In this document: one piece after another, positions 1 through 8,408 of the stretch
Layout: each line of letters starts with the position of its first letter
Numbering within the stretch: the first letter of the stretch is position 1
Origin: Microvirga sp. SRT01
GTDB lineage: Bacteria > Pseudomonadota > Alphaproteobacteria > Sphingomonadales > Sphingomonadaceae
Reading direction: 5' to 3'
DNA: 64,000 bases
Assembly: GCA_018139225.1 (NCBI GenBank)
Contig: JAGSNX010000003.1
Coordinates: forward strand, 62,001 to 126,000
Translations under genes and position numbers: made by a program
The notes under the pieces: model-generated
Databases searched by the model: none
The model's input: the letters and a program-made list of their open reading frames with translations, nothing else
What the model was told of the DNA's origin: nothing

Positions 1-2
1 AC

Positions 3-602
3 CGCGACGGTGCGGGCCGGATCGTCCGGTCGATGCTGACCGTGATCGGCGAACTCGACGAGCATGACGACACTGCGGCGCTGTCATCGTCCGCGCCCGA
101 CAAGCGGCTGAATCCGATGCCGGCCAGCGGCGATGTCGCGATCGACGAAACCGCGCCGCGCGACCTCCCGCGCGCGCCGGATGCGTGGGCGGCAGCGGAT
201 ACCGTGACCTGCGTCGCCGGGCGCGGCGTCCTGGACGATGCGGTGACGGCGATGCTGGAACAGTTGCTGGCGAAGCGCGGCTTCGGCGTCCGCCGCGTCA
301 CCCACGCCGCGGTCGGGCGCGATGCGCTGGAACGGATCGACTATACGGCCACGCGCCTGATCTGCCTGTCGTATCTGGAGATCGGCGGCACCCCCAGCCA
401 TCTGCGGTATCTCGTCCGCCGCCTGCACCGCGAGGCCCCGCATGCGCGGATCATGGTCGGGTTGTGGCCGGAAGGGGAGGCGGCACTGAGCGACGAGCAG
501 ATCCAGCGGACGCTCGGCGCGGACCTGTATGTCGGCAGTCTGGGCGCCGCGGTCGAGGACGCGCTGGCGCTGGCGGGGGAGCCGGTGGCCGCCGCCGGCT
601 AG
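3..602 (+). CDS. AI-2E family transporter, C-terminal part (gene runs off the left edge)
   Basis: The frame is open from the first base of the window, so only the last 200 or so residues of a longer protein are present. The visible part has a low-complexity Asp/Ala-rich linker (about the first 65 residues) and then a compact alpha/beta domain with the pattern VTCVAGRGVLDDAVTAML and RLICLSYLEIGG. From memory, this resembles the soluble tail of AI-2E/PerM-type permeases of alphaproteobacteria, a membrane family with mostly unknown substrates. The membrane helices that would prove it lie outside the window. Its stop codon overlaps the stop of the convergent MaoC gene by a few bases. The family call is tentative. 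Confidence 0.5.
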   Translation, partial: RDGAGRIVRSMLTVIGELDEHDDTAALSSSAPDKRLNPMPASGDVAIDETAPRDLPRAPDAWAAADTVTCVAGRGVLDDAVTAMLEQLLAKRGFGVRRVTHAAVGRDALERIDYTATRLICLSYLEIGGTPSHLRYLVRRLHREAPHARIMVGLWPEGEAALSDEQIQRTLGADLYVGSLGAAVEDALALAGEPVAAAG

Positions 603-1051
603 GCCGGTCGCCCCAGCATCAGCGCCGCCCGCGTCGCCCTGCACACGACTTCGTCGCGCTGGTTCAGGCCGGAGTGGACGAAGGTGACGATCCCCTGCCC
701 CGGCCGCGACCGGGAGGCGCGGATCGCCGTCACCTCCGTCTCGGCGCGGATCGTATCGCCGGCGAACACCGGCCTGGGGAACAGCGTCTCCTGAAAGCCC
801 AGGTTGCCGACGGTCGTGCCCATCGTCGTGTCCTGGACCGTCAGCCCGACGACCAGACCCAGCGTGAACAGCGAGTTCACGAGCGGCCGTCCGAACTCCG
901 TCCGCGAACAGTAATCGTGATCGATGTGGATCGGCGCAGGATTGTACGTCAGCGAGCTGAACAGCATATTGTCCATCTCCGTCACCGTGCGACGGATCTC
1001 GTGGACGAACCGCTGCCCCACCACGAACTCATCGAACCACAGACCCGCCAT
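599..1051 (-). CDS. MaoC family dehydratase
   Basis: A 150-residue hot-dog fold protein, probably a cytoplasmic hydratase acting on an acyl-CoA or related thioester. The segment SSLTYNPAPIHIDHDYC fits the MaoC signature with the conserved Asn-Pro and His/Asp residues, and it is followed by the usual FGRPLVNSLFTLGL helix. The start ATG at 1051 was chosen because the conserved part begins at once (MAGLWFDEFVVGQ); a longer open frame upstream is Arg-rich and reads like non-coding sequence. The gene is convergent with the permease fragment and divergent from the ModE-like regulator. The substrate cannot be told from the sequence; mesaconyl-CoA hydratase-like proteins have this size. Confidence 0.8.
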   Translation of the reverse strand: MAGLWFDEFVVGQRFVHEIRRTVTEMDNMLFSSLTYNPAPIHIDHDYCSRTEFGRPLVNSLFTLGLVVGLTVQDTTMGTTVGNLGFQETLFPRPVFAGDTIRAETEVTAIRASRSRPGQGIVTFVHSGLNQRDEVVCRATRAALMLGRPA

Positions 1052-1122
1052 ATCATCCACTCCGCACCGGCGCTCGAGCCGCCATTCCCGTCCTCCTATC
1101 CTGCCGCGAAGAAGGGAACCAG

Positions 1123-1491
1123 ATGCGCCACGGACCGCTGAAACTGAAGGCGCAGATCCTGTGCGGCGACGCCATCGCGTTCGGACCGGGCAAGGCCGAT
1201 TTGCTGGAGGCGATCGGCGCGCACGGCTCGATCTCCGCCGCCGGCCGCGCGCTCGGGATGAGCTATCGCCGGACATGGTTGCTGGTCGACGAGATGAACC
1301 GCTGCTGGGCGGAGCGGCTGGTGGCGACCGACGGGCGGCGCGGGGCGGGTCTGACCGATTACGGCCGCACGATCCTGTCGGCCTATCGCGCGCTGGAGGC
1401 GACGATCGACGCGGCGACGGCGTCGTCGCAGGCGTTCGCGCTGCTCGGGCGATCGGTGCGGCCCGAACCGCTGGACCGCGCCCCGGAATAG
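1123..1491 (+). CDS. ModE/LysR-type winged helix-turn-helix regulator
   Basis: A 122-residue DNA-binding protein made of a single winged-helix domain. The segment LLEAIGAHGSISAAGRALGM matches the helix-turn-helix of the ModE N-terminal domain, followed by SYRRTWLLVDEMN and a wing containing RGAGLTDYG. It has no molybdate-binding (TOBE/Mop) domain, so it is a stand-alone ModE-N-like protein rather than full ModE. It starts 71 bases from the divergent MaoC gene, and autoregulation or control of that gene is possible but not shown. Confidence 0.75.
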   Translation: MRHGPLKLKAQILCGDAIAFGPGKADLLEAIGAHGSISAAGRALGMSYRRTWLLVDEMNRCWAERLVATDGRRGAGLTDYGRTILSAYRALEATIDAATASSQAFALLGRSVRPEPLDRAPE

Positions 1492-1543
1492 TCGTCAGGC
1501 GCCAGTCGTCAGGCGCCAGTGGTCAGGCGCCAGTCGTCAGGCG
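1491..1543. repeat. 14-bp tandem repeat, about 3.8 copies
   Basis: The unit GTCGTCAGGCGCCA is repeated at 1491, 1505, 1519 (one change) and 1533 (partial). The array fills the gap between the regulator stop and the J-domain gene and runs into the last codons of the latter. Each unit contains the palindrome GGCGCC. Confidence 0.85.
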
Positions 1544-2130
1544 AACGCCGGCGCCTGCCGCAACTGCTGGTACGCCGCGATCACCCGTTGCAGTTCGCCC
1601 TCGTGGCTGCGGTCGCCGCCGTTCCGGTCGGGGTGGAACTTGCGCACCAGCTCCGAATAGCGCCGCCGCAGTCCCGCGCGGTCGGCATCGGGGGCCAGCC
1701 CCAGCACCTTCAGGCTGGCGCGGTCCTGCCCGGACAGGGGCTTGCCGTCATTACGCTCGGGCGCGGTTTCGCGGCGATAGCGCGCGGCGATCGCATCCAG
1801 CGGGTCGTGGAAATCGGCCCAGCGCGGTGCCTGATCGCCCGCCCCCGCGCGGGCGAAGGCGCGCGTCTCGCGCTCCCAGCCGGCGGTCGGACGCTGCGCC
1901 TCGTGGATCTCGTCCGCGGTCATGCCCTCGAAGAAATTATACTTCGCGTTGAACGCCCTGACATGATCCAGGCACATCCAGCGAAAGCGCGGCGGGCCGC
2001 CATCGCTCGCCCCCTCCAGCGGCGGCGCGCGGAATTCGCCGGGCTCCTCGCAGCCCGGCTGCGCGCAGGCTCGTCCGTTCGCGTCGACCCGTCCGTGGAA
2101 CCGGGTGCCGGGTCGTTCCTTCCGTTCCAT
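1537..2130 (-). CDS. J-domain (DnaJ-like) co-chaperone
   Basis: A 197-residue protein with a C-terminal J domain. The last 65 residues (ASLKVLGLAPDADRAGLRRR onward) form the four-helix J domain with the diagnostic HPD tripeptide in RKFHPDRNGGDRS, which stimulates the ATPase of DnaK-type Hsp70s. The N-terminal half has a Cys pair spread over CAQPGCEEPG and WMCLDH, a possible metal-binding or structural motif. There is no Gly/Phe region or zinc-finger substrate domain as in full DnaJ, so it is a specialised J protein. The ATG at 2130 is preceded by GGAAGGAACG. The gene is divergent from bolA by 48 bases. Confidence 0.85.
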   Translation of the reverse strand: MERKERPGTRFHGRVDANGRACAQPGCEEPGEFRAPPLEGASDGGPPRFRWMCLDHVRAFNAKYNFFEGMTADEIHEAQRPTAGWERETRAFARAGAGDQAPRWADFHDPLDAIAARYRRETAPERNDGKPLSGQDRASLKVLGLAPDADRAGLRRRYSELVRKFHPDRNGGDRSHEGELQRVIAAYQQLRQAPAFA

Positions 2131-2178
2131 GACCTTACGTATTCGATCCCTGTCGCCAAAGCGGCTATGTAGGAGCCG

Positions 2179-2466
2179 ATGGACATCACCGCTACCGACC
2201 CGCTCGACCGGATCATCGCCGATCGCCTGACCCAGGCGCTCGCCCCGTCGCATCTCTCTGTCAGCAACGACAGCGCGCAGCACCGCGGCCATATGGGCGA
2301 CGACGGCACGGGGGAGACGCATTTCAGCGTCGACATCGTCGCCGACGCCTTTGCCGGCCAGTCGCGCGTCGCCCGCCAGCGACTCGTCAACCACGCGCTC
2401 GCCGACCTGCTTGCGACCCGCATCCACGCGCTCGCGATCCGCGCCCGCGCACCCGGAGACGCCTGA
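2179..2466 (+). CDS. bolA: BolA family protein
   Basis: A 95-residue protein of typical BolA length and pattern: HRGHMGDDGTGETHFSVDIV followed by F-G-SRVARQRLVN and a C-terminal IHALAIRA strand. BolA proteins partner with monothiol glutaredoxins in iron-sulfur cluster handling and redox sensing; the conserved His residues of GHMG and HALAI are the candidate cluster ligands. It is the first gene of a tightly packed operon: its TGA shares one base with the ATG of the next gene (GST). Confidence 0.9.
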   Translation: MDITATDPLDRIIADRLTQALAPSHLSVSNDSAQHRGHMGDDGTGETHFSVDIVADAFAGQSRVARQRLVNHALADLLATRIHALAIRARAPGDA

Positions 2467-3167
2467 TGGCCTACGACCTCTGGTATTGGCCGTCGATTCA
2501 GGGCCGCGGCGAGTTCGTGCGGCTCGCGCTGGAGGGCGGCGGCATCCCCTACCGCGACCGGGCGCGCGACGACGGGGCGGAGGCGCTGCTGGACGATATG
2601 GAGGCGCGGCAGGGCCGGGCGCCGTTCGCGCCGCCCTATCTCGACTGCGACGGGCTCGTCATCGCGCAGGTCGCCAACATCCTGATGTATCTGGGCGAGC
2701 GGCATGGCCTCGCGCCGTCGTCGATCGCCGACCGGCTGTGGCTGAACCAGATCCAGCTGACGATCACCGACCTCGTCGCGGAGGTGCACGACGTCCACCA
2801 CCCGGTCGCGACCGGCGACTATTACGAGGACCAGAAACCCGAAGCCGCCCGCACCGCCGCGCAGTTCCGCGAGGAGCGCCTGCCCAAATTCCTGACCTAT
2901 TTCGAGAGTGCGTTGAACGGCGCGGACTGGCTGGTCGATCATCGCTGGACCTATGCCGACACGTCGCTGTTCCAGGTGATCGCGGGGCTGCGCTATATGT
3001 TCCCGCAGCGGATGGCGACGCTGGAGCCGGATTATCCCGGTCTGGTGGCGCTCCACGACCGCGTCGCCGCACTGCCCGGCATCCGCGCCTATCTGAAGAG
3101 CGACCGCCGACTGGCGTTCAACGAGGACGGCATCTTCCGCCACTATCCCGAATTGGACGCGGCATGA
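2466..3167 (+). CDS. Glutathione S-transferase family protein
   Basis: A 233-residue cytosolic protein with an N-terminal thioredoxin-like domain (about residues 1-80, starting YDLWYWPSIQGRGEFVRLAL) and an all-helical C-terminal domain (about 85-233). The motif QVANILMYLGERHGL is the glutathione-site region that closes the first domain; the C-terminal part carries DTSLFQVIAGL. The catalytic residue is probably Tyr 7 or Ser 9. It overlaps bolA by one base and the downstream Nudix gene by four (ATGA), so the set is likely translated in a coupled way. The substrate is unknown; similar proteins conjugate or detoxify electrophiles. Confidence 0.85.
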   Translation: MAYDLWYWPSIQGRGEFVRLALEGGGIPYRDRARDDGAEALLDDMEARQGRAPFAPPYLDCDGLVIAQVANILMYLGERHGLAPSSIADRLWLNQIQLTITDLVAEVHDVHHPVATGDYYEDQKPEAARTAAQFREERLPKFLTYFESALNGADWLVDHRWTYADTSLFQVIAGLRYMFPQRMATLEPDYPGLVALHDRVAALPGIRAYLKSDRRLAFNEDGIFRHYPELDAA

Positions 3168-3610
3168 CCCGAGAGCCACGCCCCGCGGCGCGCATCCTGC
3201 TAATCGATGGGCAGGGCCGCGTGCTGTTGTTCCGGTTCACGCCCGACGACCGGCCGCCTCTGTGGTGCACACCCGGTGGCAAGGTCGATGAAGGCGAAAC
3301 CTACGAAGCGGCGGCGTCGCGCGAGCTTTGGGAGGAAACCGGCCTGACACTCGACTGCGGGCCGCAAGTGGCGCGCAGGCAAGTGCAATTCGTGACGTTC
3401 GAGGGGCAACCGGTCGATGCCGACGAGCGCTATTTTCGCATCGACGTGGATACCTGCGACATCGCCGCGGCCGCGTTGACGGAAATGGAAACGCGGGTGC
3501 TGGATAGCTGGCGGTGGTTCACGATCGCAGAACTCTCGACCTGGGACGAGATGATCTACCCGGCCGACTTGGCCGATCTCCTGACAACAACACAGGCAGT
3601 CGTGGCATGA
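3164..3610 (+). CDS. Nudix hydrolase
   Basis: A 148-residue protein consisting of one Nudix domain. The Nudix box starts near residue 39 with GKVDEGETYEAAASRELW followed by EETGL, giving the metal-binding Glu residues (REL-EE). The family cleaves nucleoside diphosphates linked to another group, so it may sanitise oxidised nucleotides or recycle a cofactor. The start is fixed by an ATGA overlap with the GST gene, and the stop overlaps the next start in the same way. No extra domain narrows the substrate. Confidence 0.88.
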   Translation: MTREPRPAARILLIDGQGRVLLFRFTPDDRPPLWCTPGGKVDEGETYEAAASRELWEETGLTLDCGPQVARRQVQFVTFEGQPVDADERYFRIDVDTCDIAAAALTEMETRVLDSWRWFTIAELSTWDEMIYPADLADLLTTTQAVVA

Positions 3611-4482
3611 CCCTGACGCGTTATCCGCTCTCGACCGGCGTAGACCTCGACGTCCAGACCGCGGGCGACCGCGCCGCGCCGCCGGTGATCCTGCTCCACG
3701 GCTTTCCCGAATCGCACCGGACATGGCGGCACATCGTTCCCGATCTCGCACGCGATCATTTCGTCGTCGCACCCGACCAGCGCGGCTACGCCCGCTCGTC
3801 CAAGCCGGCCGCGGTCGAGGATTACGCGCCCGACCGGATCGTCGGCGACCTGCTCGCGCTGGCCGACGAACTCGGCATCGGCCGTTTCACGCTGGTCGGG
3901 CACGACTGGGGCGGTGCGGTGGCGTGGATGGCGGCGCTGACCCGGCCCGACCGCGTCGAGCGGCTGGTGATCGTCAACGCGCCGCACCCCTATGTCTTCC
4001 AGCGCTCGCTGTTCGAGGACGCGGAGCAGCGCACCGCCAGCCAGTACATCACCCGCTTCCGCGACACGAACCTCGACCGCAGCATTCTGGCGAAGGGGCT
4101 GGAGCATTTCCTCTCGACCAGCTTCGCCGGCCACGTCGCGACGGCGATCGCCGGCGAGGACAAGGCGGCGTATCTCGACGAATGGTCGCAACCCGGCGCG
4201 CTGACCGCCATGCTCAACTGGTACCGCGCGTCGAGCATCGTCGTGCCCGCGCCGGGCGAGGATGCGCCGCGGCCAGCGTTTCTCGACCGCCCCTTCCCGC
4301 CGGTGACGCAAAGAACGCTGGTCGTCTGGGGTACGCAGGACAAGGCGTTGCTGCCCGTGCAGGTGGACGGCCTCGATGAACTGGTGCCGGACCTGACCGT
4401 TGCGAAGGTCGATGCCGGTCACTTCGTACCGTGGCAGAACCCCGACGCCGTGATCCGCGCGATGCGGGATTGGGGGATCTGA
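3607..4482 (+). CDS. Alpha/beta-fold hydrolase, epoxide hydrolase-like
   Basis: A 291-residue alpha/beta hydrolase. It has the oxyanion-hole motif HGFPES (residues 31-36), the nucleophile elbow GHDWGG with Asp 100 as nucleophile, and the catalytic His 272 in DAGHFVPW. An Asp nucleophile and the HGxP motif are the marks of soluble epoxide hydrolases and haloalkane dehalogenases rather than Ser esterases. It is the last gene of the bolA-GST-Nudix operon (four-base overlap upstream). The grouping with GST and Nudix suggests clearance of reactive small molecules, which is an inference. Confidence 0.87.
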   Translation: MTLTRYPLSTGVDLDVQTAGDRAAPPVILLHGFPESHRTWRHIVPDLARDHFVVAPDQRGYARSSKPAAVEDYAPDRIVGDLLALADELGIGRFTLVGHDWGGAVAWMAALTRPDRVERLVIVNAPHPYVFQRSLFEDAEQRTASQYITRFRDTNLDRSILAKGLEHFLSTSFAGHVATAIAGEDKAAYLDEWSQPGALTAMLNWYRASSIVVPAPGEDAPRPAFLDRPFPPVTQRTLVVWGTQDKALLPVQVDGLDELVPDLTVAKVDAGHFVPWQNPDAVIRAMRDWGI

Positions 4483-4767
4483 CAATCTCATTCCTCCCCT
4501 CCCCTCCCCTTCAGGGGAGGGGAGGGGCGGTGCCGCGAGCCGTACGCTGGTGGAGAGGCCCCACCCCAACCCCTCCCCTGAGGAGGATCGTTGCAAGCCC
4601 TCTTCTGCCACCCCGGCGAAGGCCGGGGTCCAGTCGAGATGTCGGCTGTAATCTGCTGAGAACGTCAACCAACTGGACCCCGGCCTCCGCCGGGGTGGTG
4701 GCTTGGTGGCAGGCAGCAAAGCTTTTTCGCAGTGATTCCCCTGAAGGGGAGGGGCTTCTCGGGCCGT
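4483..4767. repeat. Intergenic region with palindromic repeats and a MITE-like element
   Basis: No gene is seen here. From about 4499 there are C/T-rich and G/A-rich hairpins with a CTTCAGGGG loop. A 146-bp element follows at 4589-4734: an outer imperfect inverted repeat (starts CGTTGCAAG, ends TTCGCAGTG) encloses two inner facing palindromes, CCCCGGCGAAGGCCGGGG at about 4611 and its inverted relative CCCCGGCCTCCGCCGGGG at about 4678. A closely similar element is at 56326-56470. Confidence 0.8.
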
Positions 4768-6129
4768 TCAGAAATACCGCGCCAGCGTCACCTCGAACCG
4801 GCTGCGCTCGATCCCGTACAGCTTCAGGGACGAATCGATGTCGTTGTAGGTCCAGTTCACCTGCGGCGAGAAGCCGAACAGCCGGATCTTGCGGTTGCCG
4901 AGCGTCGTCCGCACCACCAGCCGCGTATCGCGACGCGACTTGAGGTCGAAGATCGGTAGCGGCGCATCGAACATCGCGCGCGACAGGCCGAGGCTGCCGC
5001 CGACGTTGAACCCATAGGGCAGTTCGCCGCCCACACCGACATTGCCGCCGATCTCGGTGTTGGAGAATGGCTTCTCGCGCAGCCAGTCGCGGCGCACGAA
5101 CGGCCCCGCCGACATCACGATCGTCCGGGTCAGCGCATGTTCCAGCGTGCCGTACACGCCCCCCTGCCAGCCGTCATAGCCGCGATCGAAGAACGCGCGG
5201 ACGTGCCGCACGTCGATCTGGTAGCCGAAGCGGTCGCGCGTCCCGAGCACCATCTGCCCGCCGGTGCGGACCCCGACCTGCTCCGTGGTGGCGTTGCCGC
5301 CGTACCAGCGGCGCGCATACACCCCCTCCAGCGACACGCTGCTCGTCGGGGTCAGCCGGTACTCGGCCCCGCCCGCCAGCTGCACGGCGTAATCGTCGAA
5401 GTGCCGGCCACCGTAATTGGTGCCGTTCGCATCCAGTTCGGCCAATGCCGACACGTTCGGCGCCACCGGCAGGCGCAGCCCGGCGGAAAGCTGCGCGGTC
5501 TGGCCCAGACCGGACTTGGCCTTCGCGTCCTCGTTCAGGTCGGCCTGATACGCCTGATCGCCGAGCAGGACCGTGATCGACTGCGCGGTGGTGGCGTTGT
5601 TGATGTTGGTGTCGGGCGCGATGCCGATGTTGAAGTCCAGCCGCCACGCCCGCCCGCTGCGGATCGTGTCGCGCACGGTGCGGATCGTGCGGGCGATCTG
5701 TTGCGGCAGATCGGCATCCTGTTGCGCGATCCGCAGCTGCCGGTCCGCGCTGGCCGTCTTCTTCAGAGCCATGAGCGCCTGCGCCAGCTCCAAACGTACG
5801 CGCGTCTGGCGCGGATCGTCGGCCAGAATCGCCATGAACGCGTCGGCCGCACTGGCGTAATCGCCCGTCCGCGCCGCGATCAGGCCACCGAGAAAGCGCG
5901 TCTGCAGCTTGAAGCCGGGCGCGAGGCGCAGCGCCTCGACCAGCGGCTTCGCTTCGGCGAAATGCTGCTCGCCGATCAGCCGCTCCGCCGCCGCCAGCAA
6001 CTGCGGCGGCGTCAGGGTGATCCGGCAGGTGCCGTCCGCGCAGGTCCGCTCGGGCGCGGCCAGCGCGGGAGCCGCCGTGGCCCACAACCCCGCCACGGCC
6101 GCTCCCGCGACCGATGCCGCGATCCGCAT
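4768..6129 (-). CDS. Slam-type surface lipoprotein assembly modifier (outer membrane)
   Basis: A 453-residue exported protein. Residues 1-27 are a signal peptide (ends PALAAPE). Residues about 40-130 form helical TPR-like repeats (LIGEQHFAEAKPLVEALRLA; GDYASAADAFMAILADDP). From about 165 the protein is an alternating-strand beta barrel ending in the aromatic signature LARYF, as expected for an outer-membrane barrel. This is the architecture of Slam (DUF560) proteins, which move lipoproteins to the cell surface. The ATG at 6129 was chosen because the upstream extension is Arg/Ser-rich noise. It lies 25 bases after the putative cargo lipoprotein on the same strand, a normal Slam-cargo arrangement. 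Confidence 0.85.
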   Translation of the reverse strand: MRIAASVAGAAVAGLWATAAPALAAPERTCADGTCRITLTPPQLLAAAERLIGEQHFAEAKPLVEALRLAPGFKLQTRFLGGLIAARTGDYASAADAFMAILADDPRQTRVRLELAQALMALKKTASADRQLRIAQQDADLPQQIARTIRTVRDTIRSGRAWRLDFNIGIAPDTNINNATTAQSITVLLGDQAYQADLNEDAKAKSGLGQTAQLSAGLRLPVAPNVSALAELDANGTNYGGRHFDDYAVQLAGGAEYRLTPTSSVSLEGVYARRWYGGNATTEQVGVRTGGQMVLGTRDRFGYQIDVRHVRAFFDRGYDGWQGGVYGTLEHALTRTIVMSAGPFVRRDWLREKPFSNTEIGGNVGVGGELPYGFNVGGSLGLSRAMFDAPLPIFDLKSRRDTRLVVRTTLGNRKIRLFGFSPQVNWTYNDIDSSLKLYGIERSRFEVTLARYF

Positions 6130-6154
6130 CGCCACTACCTTCCGGTGCCGGCGC

Positions 6155-7312
6155 TTACTTCTTGCCGCCGACGAAGCCGCCCATGATGTCGACGCGCTGG
6201 TTCGGAATGCCGCCGACGATGCGGAAATTGCCGCCGATATTCTTGGCGTCGGGGCCATAGAAGGTGCCGTCGATCGAACTCGCGCCGGCGCTGGTCGTGC
6301 CCGCGCTGACCGCGGTAAAATCGATCGGCACCGCCGCGCCGTTGTTCGAGAAGCCGGCCGACGCGAAGGTGCCGGCGAACGCGGTCGACGCCGCCGTCCA
6401 GCTTGCCGATCCGTTCGCGGTGAAGGTCGACCCCGAGGGGATCGACAGCGTCGAGTCGGCGATCGGCGCATCCTTGAAGAACGCCGGTCCGACGGTGCCC
6501 GACAGGCCGAGCGTCAGGCTGCGCTTGCCGAAGTCCACGTCGACGCCGCTGGTGCCGCTCAACCATTGTTGCACGGGGATGCTGCCGTCCTGCTGCATCA
6601 CCATCGTCGCCAGGAACTGACCGTCGAAGCGTGCGGTGCCCTTGGTCGGCGTCTGCAAGACCGTGCTCCGCGATCCGAATACGAAGACACCTTGCTCGGA
6701 TACGGAAGAACCGTCCGTGCCCGCCTGATTGCGCTCATATCCGGCCAGCGACACGAACGCTCCGTCCGTGTTGGGACGCTGGTAGAAGAAGTTCACGAAG
6801 ACGCCCTCGCCCTCGAAGACGTTGAGATAGTTGAAGCCGGTGAGCAGCGGCACCTGCCGCTCGACATGATCGGCGTCGGTCGTCGTGCGATGGCCAGGAT
6901 CCTGGAACCTGATATCGCGTGTGACGCCCGCCTTGTCGTCGGCCAACGACATCACGAAGATGCCGTCGCGCGGATCATAGCTGATCGTGCCGGACGGCGC
7001 CGCCACGGTGCTGGCGTTGCCGCGGTACAACGATGATCCATTGGCGTTGATCGTCAACGAATGCATCGCGCCGACCGCGTCGAACGTCGTCGCGGTCTTC
7101 ACGTCGAACAGGTTGGCCTGCGAACTGGTCGGCGCCGTCGGGGTCGGGGTCGCGGTGGGGGTCGGCGTGGCGGTCGGCGTCGGCGTCGCGGTGGGTGTCG
7201 GCGTACCGCCGGTCGAGCCGGCCGAGGAACCGATCGATGCGACACCGCCGCCGCCGGAGCCGCCACAGGCGACCAGCGGGAGTGCAGCAAGGGCAATGAT
7301 CGTCGCGCGCAT
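6155..7312 (-). CDS. Surface lipoprotein, TbpB-like beta-barrel, predicted Slam cargo
   Basis: A 385-residue lipoprotein. The signal sequence ends in the lipobox LVAC (Cys 16). Next comes a Gly/Ser-rich stretch and a linker of repeated PTPTATPT units (about residues 37-60), then a beta-rich region finishing with the eight-strand-like barrel typical of TbpB/transferrin-binding-like and factor H-binding-like lipoproteins (IDGTFYGPDAKNIGGNFRIV is the classic closing strand pair). Such proteins bind host or environmental proteins or haem on the cell surface. It precedes the Slam gene by 25 bases, so the two probably form one transcript. The ligand is unknown; a host transferrin is unlikely in an environmental sphingomonad. 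Confidence 0.82.
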   Translation of the reverse strand: MRATIIALAALPLVACGGSGGGGVASIGSSAGSTGGTPTPTATPTPTATPTPTATPTPTAPTSSQANLFDVKTATTFDAVGAMHSLTINANGSSLYRGNASTVAAPSGTISYDPRDGIFVMSLADDKAGVTRDIRFQDPGHRTTTDADHVERQVPLLTGFNYLNVFEGEGVFVNFFYQRPNTDGAFVSLAGYERNQAGTDGSSVSEQGVFVFGSRSTVLQTPTKGTARFDGQFLATMVMQQDGSIPVQQWLSGTSGVDVDFGKRSLTLGLSGTVGPAFFKDAPIADSTLSIPSGSTFTANGSASWTAASTAFAGTFASAGFSNNGAAVPIDFTAVSAGTTSAGASSIDGTFYGPDAKNIGGNFRIVGGIPNQRVDIMGGFVGGKK

Positions 7313-7445
7313 CGGTGAGTCCTGTCCCGGGAAATCGTCCGGGCCGGATTACCGCGTGGTGGTTAACAAGCTCTCAACCCTGTCCCTCCCCCGCCGGCCT
7401 TGCGGTGGGGGTGACGCCGCCCGCGCATCGGCTTACAGCGCGCGC

Positions 7446-7907
7446 ATGTCCCGTACCTCCGCCCGAACCAAGGCGCGCGCCGCCGCTCGCCTTGCCGCCG
7501 TCCAGGCGCTCTACCAGCATGACATGGAGTCGACGGCGATTCCCGCGCTGCTCCACGAATTCCATCATCACCGTCTCGGCGCGACGATCGAGGACGTGGA
7601 ATACGCCGAAGCCGACATCCTGTTCTTCGACGATCTGGTGAAGGGCGCGGCGGCGCGGCTGGGCGAAGTCGATCGCCTGATCGAGGAGAAGCTGACCACC
7701 AGCTGGACGCTCGCGCGACTCGACAAGCCGATGAAGGCGATCCTGCGCGCGGGCACCTACGAACTGCTCGCGCGCCGCGACGTGCCGGTCGGCGCGGTCA
7801 TCAGCGAATATGTCGATGTCGCCCATGCCTTTTACGAAAAGCGCGAGACGGGCTTCGTCAACGGCCTGCTCGACGCGATCGCCAAGGACGCGCGGGCGCA
7901 GGGCTGA
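7446..7907 (+). CDS. nusB: Transcription antitermination factor NusB
   Basis: A 153-residue all-helical RNA-binding protein. The N-terminal ARLAAVQALYQHDME and the C-terminal ISEYVDVAHAF...TGFVNGLLDAIA are the NusB signatures. With NusE (S10) it binds boxA in rRNA leaders to prevent premature termination. The ATG at 7446 fits the family start; an Arg-rich basic N-terminus (SRTSARTKARAAAR) is common in alphaproteobacteria. A small DUF4169 gene follows after 13 bases. Confidence 0.93.
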   Translation: MSRTSARTKARAAARLAAVQALYQHDMESTAIPALLHEFHHHRLGATIEDVEYAEADILFFDDLVKGAAARLGEVDRLIEEKLTTSWTLARLDKPMKAILRAGTYELLARRDVPVGAVISEYVDVAHAFYEKRETGFVNGLLDAIAKDARAQG

Positions 7908-7920
7908 ACGAGGGCTTCCG

Positions 7921-8100
7921 GTGGCCGACATCGTCAACCTCAACCGCGCCCGCAAGGCGAAAGCGCGCGCGACGGCGAAGGCCACCGCCGATAGGAACAG
8001 CATCGCCTTCGGCCGCAACAAGGTGCAGAAAGCCGCGGATACGGCGGATGCCGAACGCCGCAAGGCGCTGCTCGACGGCGCGAAGCTGGACCGCGAGTAG
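7921..8100 (+). CDS. Small DUF4169-like protein
   Basis: A 59-residue very basic protein that starts at GTG (VADIVNLNRARKAKARA). The pattern of an N-terminal NLNR-RK-KAR and a central FGR-K motif matches the small DUF4169 family of alphaproteobacteria, whose function is unknown. It sits directly behind nusB with GAACGAGG upstream. It could bind nucleic acid given its charge, but that is a guess. Confidence 0.7.
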   Translation: MADIVNLNRARKAKARATAKATADRNSIAFGRNKVQKAADTADAERRKALLDGAKLDRE

Positions 8101-8408
8101 GCTCCGGCCCCTACCCCCGCTCCGTTCGCTGAGTAGGGATCGAGCGCAGTCGGGAGCCTGCATCGAGAGCCTGTCCCAAGCTTTCGATACGCAGTCTTGA
8201 CTACGCTCGACCGCCAACGGAGACTAACGGTGGTTCGCGATCGTCTTGTATGTCCACCCCCACTGAACAAAGTCGAAGCGTTCAACAGCAGGCCTGATCT
8301 CCGAACCTGTCGTCGACGAACCCCAAATCTCCGGCTCTCCGCCCGAACAATTGCCAGCGCCCCGATCGCGGCGTAAACTGCCGCATCACTCTGGGGGGAG
8401 TCACATCG
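8101..8408. repeat. Intergenic region, 308 bp, with inverted repeat
   Basis: No gene is supported. The region holds a diffuse inverted repeat: GATCGAGCGCAGTCG near 8138 and GACTACGCTCGAC near 8199. The same kind of GAGCGCAGTC element recurs at 29751-29802. The last 20 bases contain the GGGGGGAG ribosome-binding site of the following gene. Confidence 0.6.

Noticed and set aside
4501..4960. Frames in the repeat region after the epoxide hydrolase-like gene.
   Set aside because: They run through REP-like palindromes and the 3' end of the Slam gene in the wrong frame.
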